Of a DNA stretch of 64,000 bases, positions 29,232-36,932 are shown one piece after another. Each line of letters begins with the position of its first letter. Position 1 is the first letter of the stretch. The position numbers were made by a program, and so were the translations under genes. Source of the stretch: Sphingopyxis sp. 113P3. GTDB taxonomy: Bacteria > Pseudomonadota > Alphaproteobacteria > Sphingomonadales > Sphingomonadaceae. The stretch covers positions 2,203,501-2,267,500 of the forward strand of contig NZ_CP009452.1 in assembly GCF_001278035.1 (NCBI RefSeq), given 5' to 3'. The notes beneath the pieces were generated by a model, which made no database searches, was not told the origin of the DNA, and saw nothing but the letters and a program-made list of their open reading frames with translations.

Positions 29232-29735
29232 ATGGCAACCCAGCTCGCCAATCGCGAAACTTGCCGCCCTGCGTTCTCGCGGGACGATATAGCGCGGTTT
29301 CAGAGCCGGGTTTCCCCTGAGCCGAACAGTGGTTGTTGGCTATGGCTTGGAGCGGCCAATGAGCAGGGTAGGGGATCGTTTCGCTATGGCATGGCTGGCG
29401 AGCAAAAGCGGACCGGGCTCGCATCGAGGATCTCCTACGAAATGGCAATCGGGCCAATTCCCGATGGCATGCAGGTGCTGCATCGCTGCGACGTTCCGCT
29501 TTGCGTGAACCCTGACCATTTGTTCCTTGGCACCGTCACCGACAACATGCGGGACATGGTGGCGAAGGGACGTCACCGCCTGACCGGTCTTCCGCTCGAA
29601 AACAGCCTCAAAACGCACTGCCGACACGGGCACCTGCTCGACGGCGACAACCTTTGGATCCGGGCCGACGGCGCCCGCATCTGCAAATCTTGCCGCGCGA
29701 GAATTGCGCGCAATTACCGGAGGAAATGCAAATGA
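29232..29735 (+). CDS. HNH endonuclease
   Basis: Encodes 167 residues starting MATQLANRETCRPAFSRDDI. The HNH motif is LHRCDVPLCVNPDHLFLG, followed by TDNMRDMVAKGRHR, the pattern of HNH_3-type phage and intron endonucleases, and a C-terminal Cys-containing part (THCRHGHLL, CKSCRARIA). No other HNH gene is beside terminase, so a homing or recombination role is more likely than packaging. Its TGA overlaps the RecT start. Confidence 0.8.
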   Translation: MATQLANRETCRPAFSRDDIARFQSRVSPEPNSGCWLWLGAANEQGRGSFRYGMAGEQKRTGLASRISYEMAIGPIPDGMQVLHRCDVPLCVNPDHLFLGTVTDNMRDMVAKGRHRLTGLPLENSLKTHCRHGHLLDGDNLWIRADGARICKSCRARIARNYRRKCK

Positions 29736-30910
29736 ATGCCCAGACGCAAATCGCCACCCGAGCGGACAATCCGCTGGCGATCCTCAAAACCCAGATCGAC
29801 GAGCGCGCAAAGGAATTTCAGGCCGCTCTCCCCAGCCACATTTCGCCGGAGAAGTTCCAGCGCACCATCCTGACCGCCGTTCAGGCGGACCCGGAATTGC
29901 TGAAAGCAAGCCGCAAGAGCCTGATCCTTGCTTGCATGAAGGCGGCAAACGACGGGCTTCTTCCGGACCGGCGCGAGGCGGCGCTGATCGTCTTTAAGCG
30001 CAACTACAAGGATGCGCAGGGCGCATGGCAACAGGCGCTTGAGGTCCAGTATCTCCCGATGGTTTTCGGGCTCCGCAAGAAGATCCTTCAATCGAAGGAG
30101 GTCACCGATATCAAGCCGAACGTCGTTTACCGGCGCGAGGTCGAGGAGGGCCATTTCATCTACGAGGAAGGCACCGAAGCCATGCTTCGCCACAAGCCCA
30201 TCCTCGACCTTACGGATGAGGAATCGTCGGACGATAACATCGTCGTCGCCTATTCGATCGCGACATACAAGGATGGCACCAAGTCGTACGAAGTGATGCG
30301 CCGGTTCGAGATCAATAAGGTCCAGAACTGCAGCCAGACCGGCGCGCTCATCGATAAGCGCGGGAAGCCTCGCACTCCGAGCGGGCCTTGGGTCGACTGG
30401 TATCCCGAGCAGGCCAAGAAAACGGTGATGCGGCGGCACAGCAAGACGCTGCCGCAGTCCGGCGACCTGGTTGACGTCGAAGGCAGCGAGATTGATCAGC
30501 AGCGCGCCGCGCTCTCGGCAATGGGCGCGCTCGGGGCAGGCGAGCCGATCGATGCCACTCCGGTGGCGCCAGCGCTGCCACAAGCTGACGACCTTCCCGA
30601 CCACGACGCCGATACCGGCGAAATCATCGACACCGTGACCCCCGATAACCCGAACGCTGCGGAAGGCCGCGCCGACGAACAGCACGGCGACCAGCACGAC
30701 GGAACCGAGGAACCGCAGGGCGACGAAGACCAGCCCTATGCCGCGACCGTCTCCGAACTCATCGAACGCGCCGCGGCTGCCGGGACCGTCATCGACCTGA
30801 ACGCGGTCGAGAAGGACTGGCAGAAGCACATGGCGGCGCTGCCCGACGTCGAGAACGCGCGCATCGACACGGCCGTCAAGGAACGCCGCGACCAGCTGAC
30901 CGCGAAATAG
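29732..30910 (+). CDS. recT: RecT-type single-strand annealing protein
   Basis: Encodes 392 residues from ATG 29732, eight bases after GGAGG. The RecT core (residues 1-260) includes SPEKFQRTILTAVQADPELL, RREAALIVFKRNYKD, YLPMVFGLRKKILQSKEVTD and WYPEQAKKTVMRRHSKTLPQ. A long acidic, low-complexity extension (265-350) and a helical end are added. It anneals single strands during phage recombination; a partner RecE-like exonuclease was not recognised. Confidence 0.9.
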   Translation: MNAQTQIATRADNPLAILKTQIDERAKEFQAALPSHISPEKFQRTILTAVQADPELLKASRKSLILACMKAANDGLLPDRREAALIVFKRNYKDAQGAWQQALEVQYLPMVFGLRKKILQSKEVTDIKPNVVYRREVEEGHFIYEEGTEAMLRHKPILDLTDEESSDDNIVVAYSIATYKDGTKSYEVMRRFEINKVQNCSQTGALIDKRGKPRTPSGPWVDWYPEQAKKTVMRRHSKTLPQSGDLVDVEGSEIDQQRAALSAMGALGAGEPIDATPVAPALPQADDLPDHDADTGEIIDTVTPDNPNAAEGRADEQHGDQHDGTEEPQGDEDQPYAATVSELIERAAAAGTVIDLNAVEKDWQKHMAALPDVENARIDTAVKERRDQLTAK

Positions 30911-30970
30911 GTTTCGACCTGAGAGAAGGCGGGCGGGCACCTAACAAGGCCCGTCCGAGAATTTCGAGCA

Positions 30971-31489
30971 ATGACCGACACTGTGACGCGCCTCATTGCA
31001 GGTCACGCCGTTACTGGCTCCTACTGCCAGCCTGGCGGATTTTGGACGACATTCTGCCGATGCGAAGAGACTTTTGACGGGCCGACAAAGGACGCGTCTC
31101 TAGACGCTTGGGCGGAACATGTCGCCGCCCGCGCCGATGGGGGATCGGCCACCCCGATGCGGGAGGCGGCAAGCAGCGTGGGGGCGGACGCACTCGCCCA
31201 TCTCGAAAGCGAGGCTAGGCGGTTCGCTGGTTTCTATAAACCCAACAGCGACATGGCAAATACGCTCAACATTCTCGGGAACAAGATCGCCGCCCTCGCC
31301 GCCATCTCGACCGCACAGGTTGATGAAACCGAGCGTGTCACCGTGCCGCGCGAACCCACCGAGGCGATGTATCTGGCCGCTTTCAACAGTGACCTATGGG
31401 GAGGCAGGCAGCCAATCCGCCGCGTCGTGGACGAAATATGGGACGCCATGCTCCGCGCCGCCCTCGCCCCCGAAGGAGATGCGCGGTGA
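30971..31489 (+). CDS. Hypothetical early phage protein, 172 aa
   Basis: Starts MTDTVTRLIAGHAVTGSYCQ; a Cys/Trp-rich start (FWTTFCRCEETFDG), then Ala/Glu-rich helices and PREPTEAMYLAAFNSDLWGG. No family recognised. Stop TGA 31487-31489 overlaps the next GTG. Confidence 0.6.
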   Translation: MTDTVTRLIAGHAVTGSYCQPGGFWTTFCRCEETFDGPTKDASLDAWAEHVAARADGGSATPMREAASSVGADALAHLESEARRFAGFYKPNSDMANTLNILGNKIAALAAISTAQVDETERVTVPREPTEAMYLAAFNSDLWGGRQPIRRVVDEIWDAMLRAALAPEGDAR

Positions 31490-31701
31490 CTGACGCGCAC
31501 AAGCATTGCTTCGCCTATTGCGGCGATGACCGTTGCGACTGTCCTGCTCGCGAGGCCTTCGAATTGCTGGGGCGCGTCTCAACCGCTCTGCCGGTCCTCG
31601 GGACCATGCTCCACAAGATTGGCGCAAACGGCGGCGCTCGCCTCGCCACCGAAATGCAGGAGGAAGTCGCCTCCCTGAAAGCTCGGGAGGCGCAGGCATG
31701 A
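31486..31701 (+). CDS. Small Cys-rich early protein, 71 aa
   Basis: From GTG 31486 (VTDAHKHCFAYCGDDRCDCP): four Cys and two His in the first 20 residues suggest metal binding. The rest is helical. Part of an overlapping chain of short genes in the right arm. Confidence 0.55.
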   Translation: MTDAHKHCFAYCGDDRCDCPAREAFELLGRVSTALPVLGTMLHKIGANGGARLATEMQEEVASLKAREAQA

Positions 31702-31910
31702 TCGTCAAAATCCAACGACCGATTGTGTCGAACGCCGACGAGCCAATGGCGCTGGTCTACAACCGCGACCGTTCGCTTGAAGCGCACATGCTGATGACGC
31801 CCGGCATCGAGGCGCTGTTCGCCGATGGATCGCTCAAGGTCTATCATCGGGCCAGCCTTCGCGGGACGGAGCTGCACATCGGCCGCCGTGTGAAGGAGCC
31901 GAACTGGTGA
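31698..31910 (+). CDS. Small early protein, 70 aa
   Basis: From ATG 31698 (MIVKIQRPIVSNADEPMALV), beta-rich with ALFADGSLKVYHRASLRGTE. ATGA overlap with the preceding gene and GTGA overlap with the next support translation. No family recognised. Confidence 0.6.
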   Translation: MIVKIQRPIVSNADEPMALVYNRDRSLEAHMLMTPGIEALFADGSLKVYHRASLRGTELHIGRRVKEPNW

Positions 31911-32077
31911 GAGGGCACCGAACCTATCTCGACATAGGAAACCCGCATAGGCCGGGCAAGTTCTACGTGCCGCCCGCCCCTGTCACGCCAGAGCAAGCGC
32001 GGAGGATGCGCGGGCCGATCCTGCCGATGGAGGATCGCAAAGGCTTGTTCGCGCGGATGCGGGGGAGGGCGCTGTGA
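31907..32077 (+). CDS. Short early protein, 56 aa
   Basis: A short gene from GTG 31907 to TGA 32075-32077: starts VRGHRTYLDIGNPHRPGKFY, and has PEQARRMRGPILPMEDRK. Start and stop overlap both neighbours (GTGA), the only support for it. Function unknown. Confidence 0.6.
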   Translation: MRGHRTYLDIGNPHRPGKFYVPPAPVTPEQARRMRGPILPMEDRKGLFARMRGRAL

Positions 32078-32322
32078 GCCTCGCCAACCTCCGCGCCGCC
32101 GCGCGCCTCGCCCGCGAAGCATCGCAGGGACGGCGGACTATCGAGCTGGTCCTGACCGAGGAAGGTCTGCTCGTGCGCGGGTGGACCGTCGTCGACCCCG
32201 AGTTCAAGCGTCGGGCCTCGCGCGACGTGCCATGGCCCGAACTGTCCAGCCCCGCTGACCTCGCATCAAATGCCGTCGAACTCGTCGATCGCGAGCTTTC
32301 GGCGATGGAAGGGAGGGCGTGA
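32074..32322 (+). CDS. Small early protein, 82 aa
   Basis: From GTG 32074 (VSLANLRAAARLAREASQGR), helical start, then a short beta part (RRTIELVLTEEGLLVRGWTV). TGATG junction to the DUF1643 gene. Function unknown. Confidence 0.6.
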   Translation: MSLANLRAAARLAREASQGRRTIELVLTEEGLLVRGWTVVDPEFKRRASRDVPWPELSSPADLASNAVELVDRELSAMEGRA

Positions 32323-32894
32323 TGGCCGAAGCTCTCGACCTTCTCGGTGAGCCGGTGATACGGCGCGATGCGACATTCCTGCGCCCCGGCGTGCGGCTGA
32401 CACTGTCTCGCCGCTGGGGGCCGGGCCCGATCGCTTGCGTGATCGGCTGCAATCCATCGGACGCCGATGCACTCAAGGATGATCCGACCTCGAAGTGGTG
32501 GAACCGCTGGTTTCAGCGTTATGGTTTCGGCGGATACGACGCCGTGAACGTCTTTCCCTTCTGCTCGCCTGACCCGCGCGTTTGTAAGGATCGCGTAGCA
32601 GCGTGCTTCCAAGGGGAATGGCACGATCGCGACGCGCTGCACGCCAATTTCAGCCACGTGTCCAATCTCGCCAAGGCGGCCGATCAGGTTTTCGTCTGCT
32701 GGGGCAACATCGCGCGCGACATAGACTTCGATTGTGTCGAGCAGATGATCGAGGAAATACAGTCGAACGAAGGGCCGTGGCCCGATCTATGGTGCTGGGG
32801 AGCAACAAAAAGCGGCGCGCCCGTACACCCGATGGCGCGTGGCAAGCATCGCATCGATCCGCTCGGCCCGGCGATCCTTTGGAGGGCCGCGTGA
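32322..32894 (+). CDS. DUF1643 family protein
   Basis: Encodes 190 residues from ATG 32322 (MAEALDLLGEPVIRRDATFL). IGCNPSDADALKDDPTSKWW, FGGYDAVNVFPFCSPDPRVC and a later CWGNIARDIDF match the DUF1643 signature (I-G-x-N-P-S...D-P-T...N-x-F...D-P). The function of DUF1643 is not known; members are common in phage early regions and may bind nucleotides. Confidence 0.8.
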   Translation: MAEALDLLGEPVIRRDATFLRPGVRLTLSRRWGPGPIACVIGCNPSDADALKDDPTSKWWNRWFQRYGFGGYDAVNVFPFCSPDPRVCKDRVAACFQGEWHDRDALHANFSHVSNLAKAADQVFVCWGNIARDIDFDCVEQMIEEIQSNEGPWPDLWCWGATKSGAPVHPMARGKHRIDPLGPAILWRAA

Positions 32895-33097
32895 TGCCCT
32901 ACGCCGTCCACAACCTGCACACCCGAAGCGTCGAGATTGACCACGAGCTGTCTTACGAGATCCAGCCCGGCGGTCCGCGCTTCACCGTTGCCCCGCTCAG
33001 CATGGGCGACGGGCCGGCGATCTTTCCCGATTTTGATGAGGCCGAGGCTTGGCGAGAGAAGCGCCTGGCCGAGATGGAAGGCGAAGCCAATGGCTGA
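32894..33097 (+). CDS. Small early protein, 67 aa
   Basis: From ATG 32894 (MPYAVHNLHTRSVEIDHELS), beta-rich start and a Glu/Ala-rich end (WREKRLAEMEGEANG). Overlaps both neighbours (TGATG; 8 bases with the next). Function unknown. Confidence 0.6.
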   Translation: MPYAVHNLHTRSVEIDHELSYEIQPGGPRFTVAPLSMGDGPAIFPDFDEAEAWREKRLAEMEGEANG

Positions 33098-33404
33098 CGA
33101 CCCGGTAAAAATGAACAAGACCCCCGAATATCGTGAGACGCAGGGCGTCGCGCTTCCTCTTGGGCTGCAGCTCATTGAGACCTCGCGCGGCGTAATCCGC
33201 GCCGTGGACGCGCCCGGCTACACGACGCTGACCATTAAGCATCTCGACCCCGAGTTCAATCGGGTCGGAATGTTCCTTTATGCGCCCGAAGAAGGCGGCG
33301 TCGGTGCGGGCATGATCGCCCAGATGACGCCGACCGAAGCGCGCACAATGGCGGCCTCGCTTCTCAAGTTGGCGGCCATGCTGGACCCCGGAAAGCCGAA
33401 CTGA
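33090..33404 (+). CDS. Early phage protein, 104 aa
   Basis: From ATG 33090 (MADDPVKMNKTPEYRETQGV). The middle RAVDAPGYTTLTIKHLDPEF is beta-rich and the end is a helix (PTEARTMAASLLKLAAMLDP). No family recognised; ends one base into the next ATG. Confidence 0.6.
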   Translation: MADDPVKMNKTPEYRETQGVALPLGLQLIETSRGVIRAVDAPGYTTLTIKHLDPEFNRVGMFLYAPEEGGVGAGMIAQMTPTEARTMAASLLKLAAMLDPGKPN

Positions 33405-34108
33405 TGACCGATCGCCCCATCCTCTTTTCCGCCCCGATGGTCCGCGCGCTGCTCGAAGGCCGCAAGACGCAGACTCGGCGCATCCTCAATCCGCAGCCGT
33501 TCGCCAATGGCTTCCATTACAGCGCCGAACTCGGGGACATCCTTTGCCACAACGATTACTTGCCGCCATCCGCGCTGCTGAGGCGCGTTGGCAAGGGCAA
33601 GAATTCTTACGTCGCCTCCGACCTCGAGGGCGGGGCAGAAGGCATGTCGGGCTATTATGTGGGCGATCGCCTCTATGTCCGCGAAGAGTGGTTCACGACG
33701 CCAGCCTATGACGACCTCGCCCCGTCCGAGATGGGCGGTGACGAGCCGCTGCGATACAAGGCTGACGACGCCACCTTCAATTGGACCGAAGCCGACGGAT
33801 CGCGCGTGGGTCGCCGCCGCGCCGGCATGCACATGCCGCGATGGGCGAGCCGTCTGACCCTCACCGTCACCGACGTCCGCGTCGCGCGGTTGCAGGATTG
33901 CAGCGAGGCCGACGCGCTCGCAGAGGGCATCGGGCAATTCGGCCGCTTCTTCGGCCTGCCGGATGCGGATTGGGATGAGGGCGAACTGTCTGCCGTCGCG
34001 GCTTATCACCGGCTCTGGAACAGCATCAACGGCCCCGGCTCATGGGAAGCGAACCCTTGGGTCGTCGCCGTCACTTTCGCCGTCGAGAATAGGAACATCG
34101 ACGCATGA
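33404..34108 (+). CDS. ASCH/PUA-like phage protein
   Basis: Encodes 234 residues: MTDRPILFSAPMVRALLEGR, KTQTRRILNPQPF, then GDRLYVREEWFTTP, HMPRWASRLTLTVTDVRVAR, LQDCSEADALAEGI and WEANPWVVAVTFAV. This is the pattern of the ASCH-like proteins found in many tailed phages and prophages, a fold that binds modified nucleic acids or bases. Role in the phage unclear; possibly nucleotide or RNA metabolism. Confidence 0.75.
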   Translation: MTDRPILFSAPMVRALLEGRKTQTRRILNPQPFANGFHYSAELGDILCHNDYLPPSALLRRVGKGKNSYVASDLEGGAEGMSGYYVGDRLYVREEWFTTPAYDDLAPSEMGGDEPLRYKADDATFNWTEADGSRVGRRRAGMHMPRWASRLTLTVTDVRVARLQDCSEADALAEGIGQFGRFFGLPDADWDEGELSAVAAYHRLWNSINGPGSWEANPWVVAVTFAVENRNIDA

Positions 34109-34524
34109 CAGACCTTTCCGATCTCGCCCGCCACTGGATTCGCCAGACGGACTTGCGGAAGGGCATCCGGCTCGAACCGACGCATCTCGACCTGCTCAAC
34201 GCCCTCGGCGTGGGCGAACTCATCGTTGCGAAAGCTGCAGAAGCACAGAGGCACCAATGTCTGAAACGAACGACCCGCTCTATTCCCGCGGAAAATACCG
34301 ACTCGACTGGGACCGAAGGAAGGACGGAACCCTCCGCTCCCCGTATCTCCAAGTCTTCTGGTACGATCCCGCCGCAGGACGTGAGCGCAGCCGCTCGACG
34401 GGCACGAGCGAGGTCGTCGACGCGGAAAAGGAGCTCGATCGGATCTACCTCGAGCGAGAGCGCGGACAAGCCGTCTGCCCGACCTGCCACCGGCCCCTCA
34501 CCGACAAGACCGGGCTTCTGCTGA
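34105..34524 (+). CDS. Doubtful small early protein overlapping the integrase
   Basis: Starts MTDLSDLARHWIRQTDLRKG at ATG 34105 (ATGA overlap). The first 50 residues look like a real small protein (THLDLLNALGVGELIVAKAA), but from residue 52 on the reading runs out of frame over the integrase gene and becomes Ser/Arg-rich, as expected of a shadow. The real gene may be the first part only, or be truncated; annotated with reserve. Confidence 0.35.
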   Translation: MTDLSDLARHWIRQTDLRKGIRLEPTHLDLLNALGVGELIVAKAAEAQRHQCLKRTTRSIPAENTDSTGTEGRTEPSAPRISKSSGTIPPQDVSAAARRARARSSTRKRSSIGSTSSESADKPSARPATGPSPTRPGFC

Positions 34525-35552
34525 CCCAGAGCATTTCGGACTATCTGCTCGCGCGTGAAAGCGTGCCGTCGATCGTGTCGATCCGGGCGCGGCTCGACCA
34601 TGTGCTCGATTATCTCGACGCCGAGAACCGCAACGACGTGACGTGCGAAGAGGTCGGCGATGATTTCATCCGCAAGTTCAGGAAATGGTCCGCGCGCCAG
34701 CCCGTCATTGAGGGCACCGTGAACCGGACCGTTCGCGATCGGGCGCCTGGCACGACCGAAGCCAGCGTGCGGTCGCTCGCCGCGGCCATCAATTATTCGC
34801 ACAAGCGGAAGGACACGCCTTTCCCCGCTGGCTTCGCTGCGCTGCCGGCGGCGCAAGTGAGCCATACACCGACCTATCGCTCGGACGTGCCCGAACTCGC
34901 CAAGATGTTCCGCTATTGCCTGCATCCCGTCGCCCCGGAGGGGGAGGCGTGGAGCGACGCAATGGTCGCCCGGCAGGTTCTCCACCGCCACAGCCTACTC
35001 CGCTTCCTGCAGGCCAGCGTGGCGACGTGGGCGCGGCCCGATGCGATCTACGACATTTCCACTGACCCCGAGCGCCGCCAGTGGCTTTCCAATGCCCAAG
35101 TGCTCGTGCTGAACCCACGCGGTCGCGCGCAGACGAAGAAATATCGCCCGGCGGTCCCGGTGCCTCCAAGGTTCGCGCGGCTGCTCGACGAGACGGACGG
35201 GTTCTTCGTGACGGTCAAATCGGTGCGCAAGGCCTTTGAGGCGATGCTGGATTTCCTCGGACTGCCCCGCGATCGCGAGACGGGCCAAAAGCTCATCCGC
35301 CGTTCGATGGCAACGATCGCGCGCAAGCGCCTTGGCGAGGAACATTGGCAGCAAGGGCGGATGATGCTCGGGCACGTCAAGGCGGACGTGAGCGACCTCT
35401 ACGCGCTGCCGGACCCCGCGAATCTGGGCCTGGCATTGGCTGTCACGACGGCGATCATCGACGAGATTGAGGGGCTTACGCCGGGCGCTTTCACCGGAGC
35501 AACACCGGACCTGAAATTGATCCAAGGAGGAGCGGCAAATGCAAACGCTTGA
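34257..35552 (+). CDS. Tyrosine site-specific recombinase (integrase)
   Basis: Encodes 431 residues from ATG 34257 (MSETNDPLYSRGKYRLDWDR). The arm-type N-terminus is followed by a CPTCHRPL pair, a core-binding domain (QSISDYLLARESVPSIVSIR, HVLDYLDAENRNDVTCEEVG) and the catalytic domain with RFLQASVATWARPDAIYDIS, IRRSMATIARKR, MLGHVKADVSDLY at the Tyr end. The gene ends 15 bases from the tRNA-Pro 3' end, its probable attB. Confidence 0.9.
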   Translation: MSETNDPLYSRGKYRLDWDRRKDGTLRSPYLQVFWYDPAAGRERSRSTGTSEVVDAEKELDRIYLERERGQAVCPTCHRPLTDKTGLLLTQSISDYLLARESVPSIVSIRARLDHVLDYLDAENRNDVTCEEVGDDFIRKFRKWSARQPVIEGTVNRTVRDRAPGTTEASVRSLAAAINYSHKRKDTPFPAGFAALPAAQVSHTPTYRSDVPELAKMFRYCLHPVAPEGEAWSDAMVARQVLHRHSLLRFLQASVATWARPDAIYDISTDPERRQWLSNAQVLVLNPRGRAQTKKYRPAVPVPPRFARLLDETDGFFVTVKSVRKAFEAMLDFLGLPRDRETGQKLIRRSMATIARKRLGEEHWQQGRMMLGHVKADVSDLYALPDPANLGLALAVTTAIIDEIEGLTPGAFTGATPDLKLIQGGAANANA

Positions 35553-35567
35553 GAAAAGCGGAGAAAC

Positions 35568-35620
35568 TGGTCGGGGAGAGAGGATTCGAACCTCCGGCCC
35601 CTGCCTCCCGAAGACAGTGC
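35568..35620. other. Probable right attachment site within tRNA-Pro
   Basis: The 3' half of the tRNA gene is the expected crossover for a tRNA-type integrase, and it lies directly beside int. The exact core cannot be defined because the second copy at the left end is outside the window. Confidence 0.6.
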
Positions 35621-35644
35621 TCTACCAGGCTGAGCTACTCCCCG
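35568..35644 (-). tRNA. tRNA-Pro(CGG), host of the prophage
   Basis: On the minus strand, acceptor CGGGGAG/CTCCCCG, D arm GCTCAGCCTGGTAGAGC, anticodon loop TTCGGGA with anticodon CGG (Pro), variable GGGCC, T arm around TTCGAAT, and encoded CCA. The gene is complete at 77 bases, so the prophage has rebuilt the 3' end. Its 3' end faces the integrase. Confidence 0.95.
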
Positions 35645-35902
35645 ACCGATCCTGCGCTGGCGGACCAGCGCGAAGGCAGGGCGGTCCTCTAGACGCGCGT
35701 TTCGTGAACTTCAAGCGCCAATCGGCACATTGGCTGTGATTGCCGTTTCGAGGCGGGTGGAAGAAGGCTGACGCAGGCACGCGGCGCTCCGAACTGGACG
35801 GAGAGCCGGGACGCAGCCGACCTTTAAATTGGCCGTCGCCCGCCGGAGCTTGCCGCCTCGGCGCGCGGGCCTTAGCTAGGTCGGGCAACCCGGGAGCGAT
35901 TC

Positions 35903-36838
35903 TTGCCTGATTCCACTCATTATGAGCTCCAGTACCTCGACTTGATGCGGCGGATCTGGAGTGAAGGCGACGAACGCGTTGATCGCACCGGGGTCGGGAC
36001 GCGCTCGCTGTTCGGCGAAACAATGCGGTTTTCGCTCGCGGACGATGCCGTCCCGCTGCTCACCACCAAGCGCGTCTATTGGAAAACCGCGCTGCGCGAG
36101 CTTTTGTGGTTCCTCACCGGGAACACCAATATACGTCCGCTCGTCGCGCAGGGCGTGCGCATCTGGACCGACTGGCCGCTCGAGCGCTACCGCCGGGAAA
36201 GCGGCGAGGCGATCAGCGCGGCCGATTTCGAGGCGCGCATTCTCGCTGACGAGGAGTTCGCCGCGACCTGGGGCGACCTCGGGCCCGTCTACGGGCATCA
36301 GTGGGTGGATTGGCCGCGTTATGAGCCCGTGGAGGGCGGACTCTATCGGCGTGCCGAGCGCGGGCATAACCAGATTGCAGCGCTGATCGAGGGGCTGCGC
36401 CATAATCCGGGCTCGCGCCGGCACATCTTCACCGGCTGGAACGTCGCCGATCTCGACCGGATGGCACTGCCCCCCTGTCACATGACCTATCAGTTCCACG
36501 TTCGCAGCGACGGCGGTCTCTCGTGCCTGCTCTTCCAGCGCTCGTGCGATCTTGGCCTCGGCTTTGCCTTCAACGTTTTCGAGGCGGCGCTGCTGACGCG
36601 GATGATCGCCCAGCAATGTGATCTTCACGCGCATGAACTGGTGTGGACGGGGGGCGATGTGCACCTCTACCTCAATCACGCTGACCTCGTCGAAGCGCAA
36701 CTCGCCCGCGTTCCCGCCGGCGCGCCGAAGTTGCGGATCCTCCGGCGTGCAGAGACGATTTTCGATTACCGGTTTGAAGATTTCGCGGTCGAGCATTATG
36801 CACCGCAGGCTCATATTCCGGCGCCCGTGGCGGTCTGA
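35903..36838 (+). CDS. thyA: Thymidylate synthase
   Basis: Encodes 311 residues; the start TTG 35903 follows GGGAG and precedes PDSTHYELQYLDLMRRIWSE, the conserved N-terminus, so the internal ATG is not used. Key elements: DRTGVGTRSLFGETMRF, YGHQWVDW, the catalytic LPPCHMTYQFHV, QRSCDLGLGFAFN and HIYLNHADLVE-like VHLYLNHADL. It makes dTMP from dUMP with methylene-THF. First core gene right of the prophage. Confidence 0.95.
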   Translation: MPDSTHYELQYLDLMRRIWSEGDERVDRTGVGTRSLFGETMRFSLADDAVPLLTTKRVYWKTALRELLWFLTGNTNIRPLVAQGVRIWTDWPLERYRRESGEAISAADFEARILADEEFAATWGDLGPVYGHQWVDWPRYEPVEGGLYRRAERGHNQIAALIEGLRHNPGSRRHIFTGWNVADLDRMALPPCHMTYQFHVRSDGGLSCLLFQRSCDLGLGFAFNVFEAALLTRMIAQQCDLHAHELVWTGGDVHLYLNHADLVEAQLARVPAGAPKLRILRRAETIFDYRFEDFAVEHYAPQAHIPAPVAV

Positions 36839-36848
36839 GGTGCAGCCA

Positions 36849-36877
36849 TTGCATTGGCGGCATGAAAGCAATAATAT
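36849..36877 (+). promoter_or_regulatory. Promoter of the bkd operon
   Basis: TTGCAT (36849-36854), a 17-base spacer and TAATAT (36872-36877), followed 55 bases later by the bkdA1 start. It lies immediately after thyA. A good sigma70-type match. Confidence 0.65.
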
Positions 36878-36932
36878 GTCGAAAAATTGAAATATAACGG
36901 CGCGGCGATTCGCGCCTCGAAGGGACGAAGAT

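Larger units (their letters stand above)
1..35644. mobile_element. Temperate siphovirus-type prophage, right-hand part (left end outside window)
   Basis: A continuous phage genome: tail, head, packaging, replication, switch, recombination and integration genes in the order expected for a lambdoid or HK97-like temperate phage. The integrase gene stops 15 bases from the 3' end of a tRNA-Pro gene, which fixes the right boundary. The tape measure gene runs off the left edge, and lysis, fibre and left attachment sequences are not visible, so the element is longer than the 35.6 kb seen. All the essential genes I can read are intact, so the prophage may be functional; that is an inference. Confidence 0.95.

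Noticed and set aside
1..35567. Left attachment site, CRISPR array or insertion sequence within the prophage
   Set aside because: No second copy of the tRNA-Pro 3' sequence, no spaced CRISPR-type repeats (the TGTCCCG array is seven bases long) and no transposase were found.
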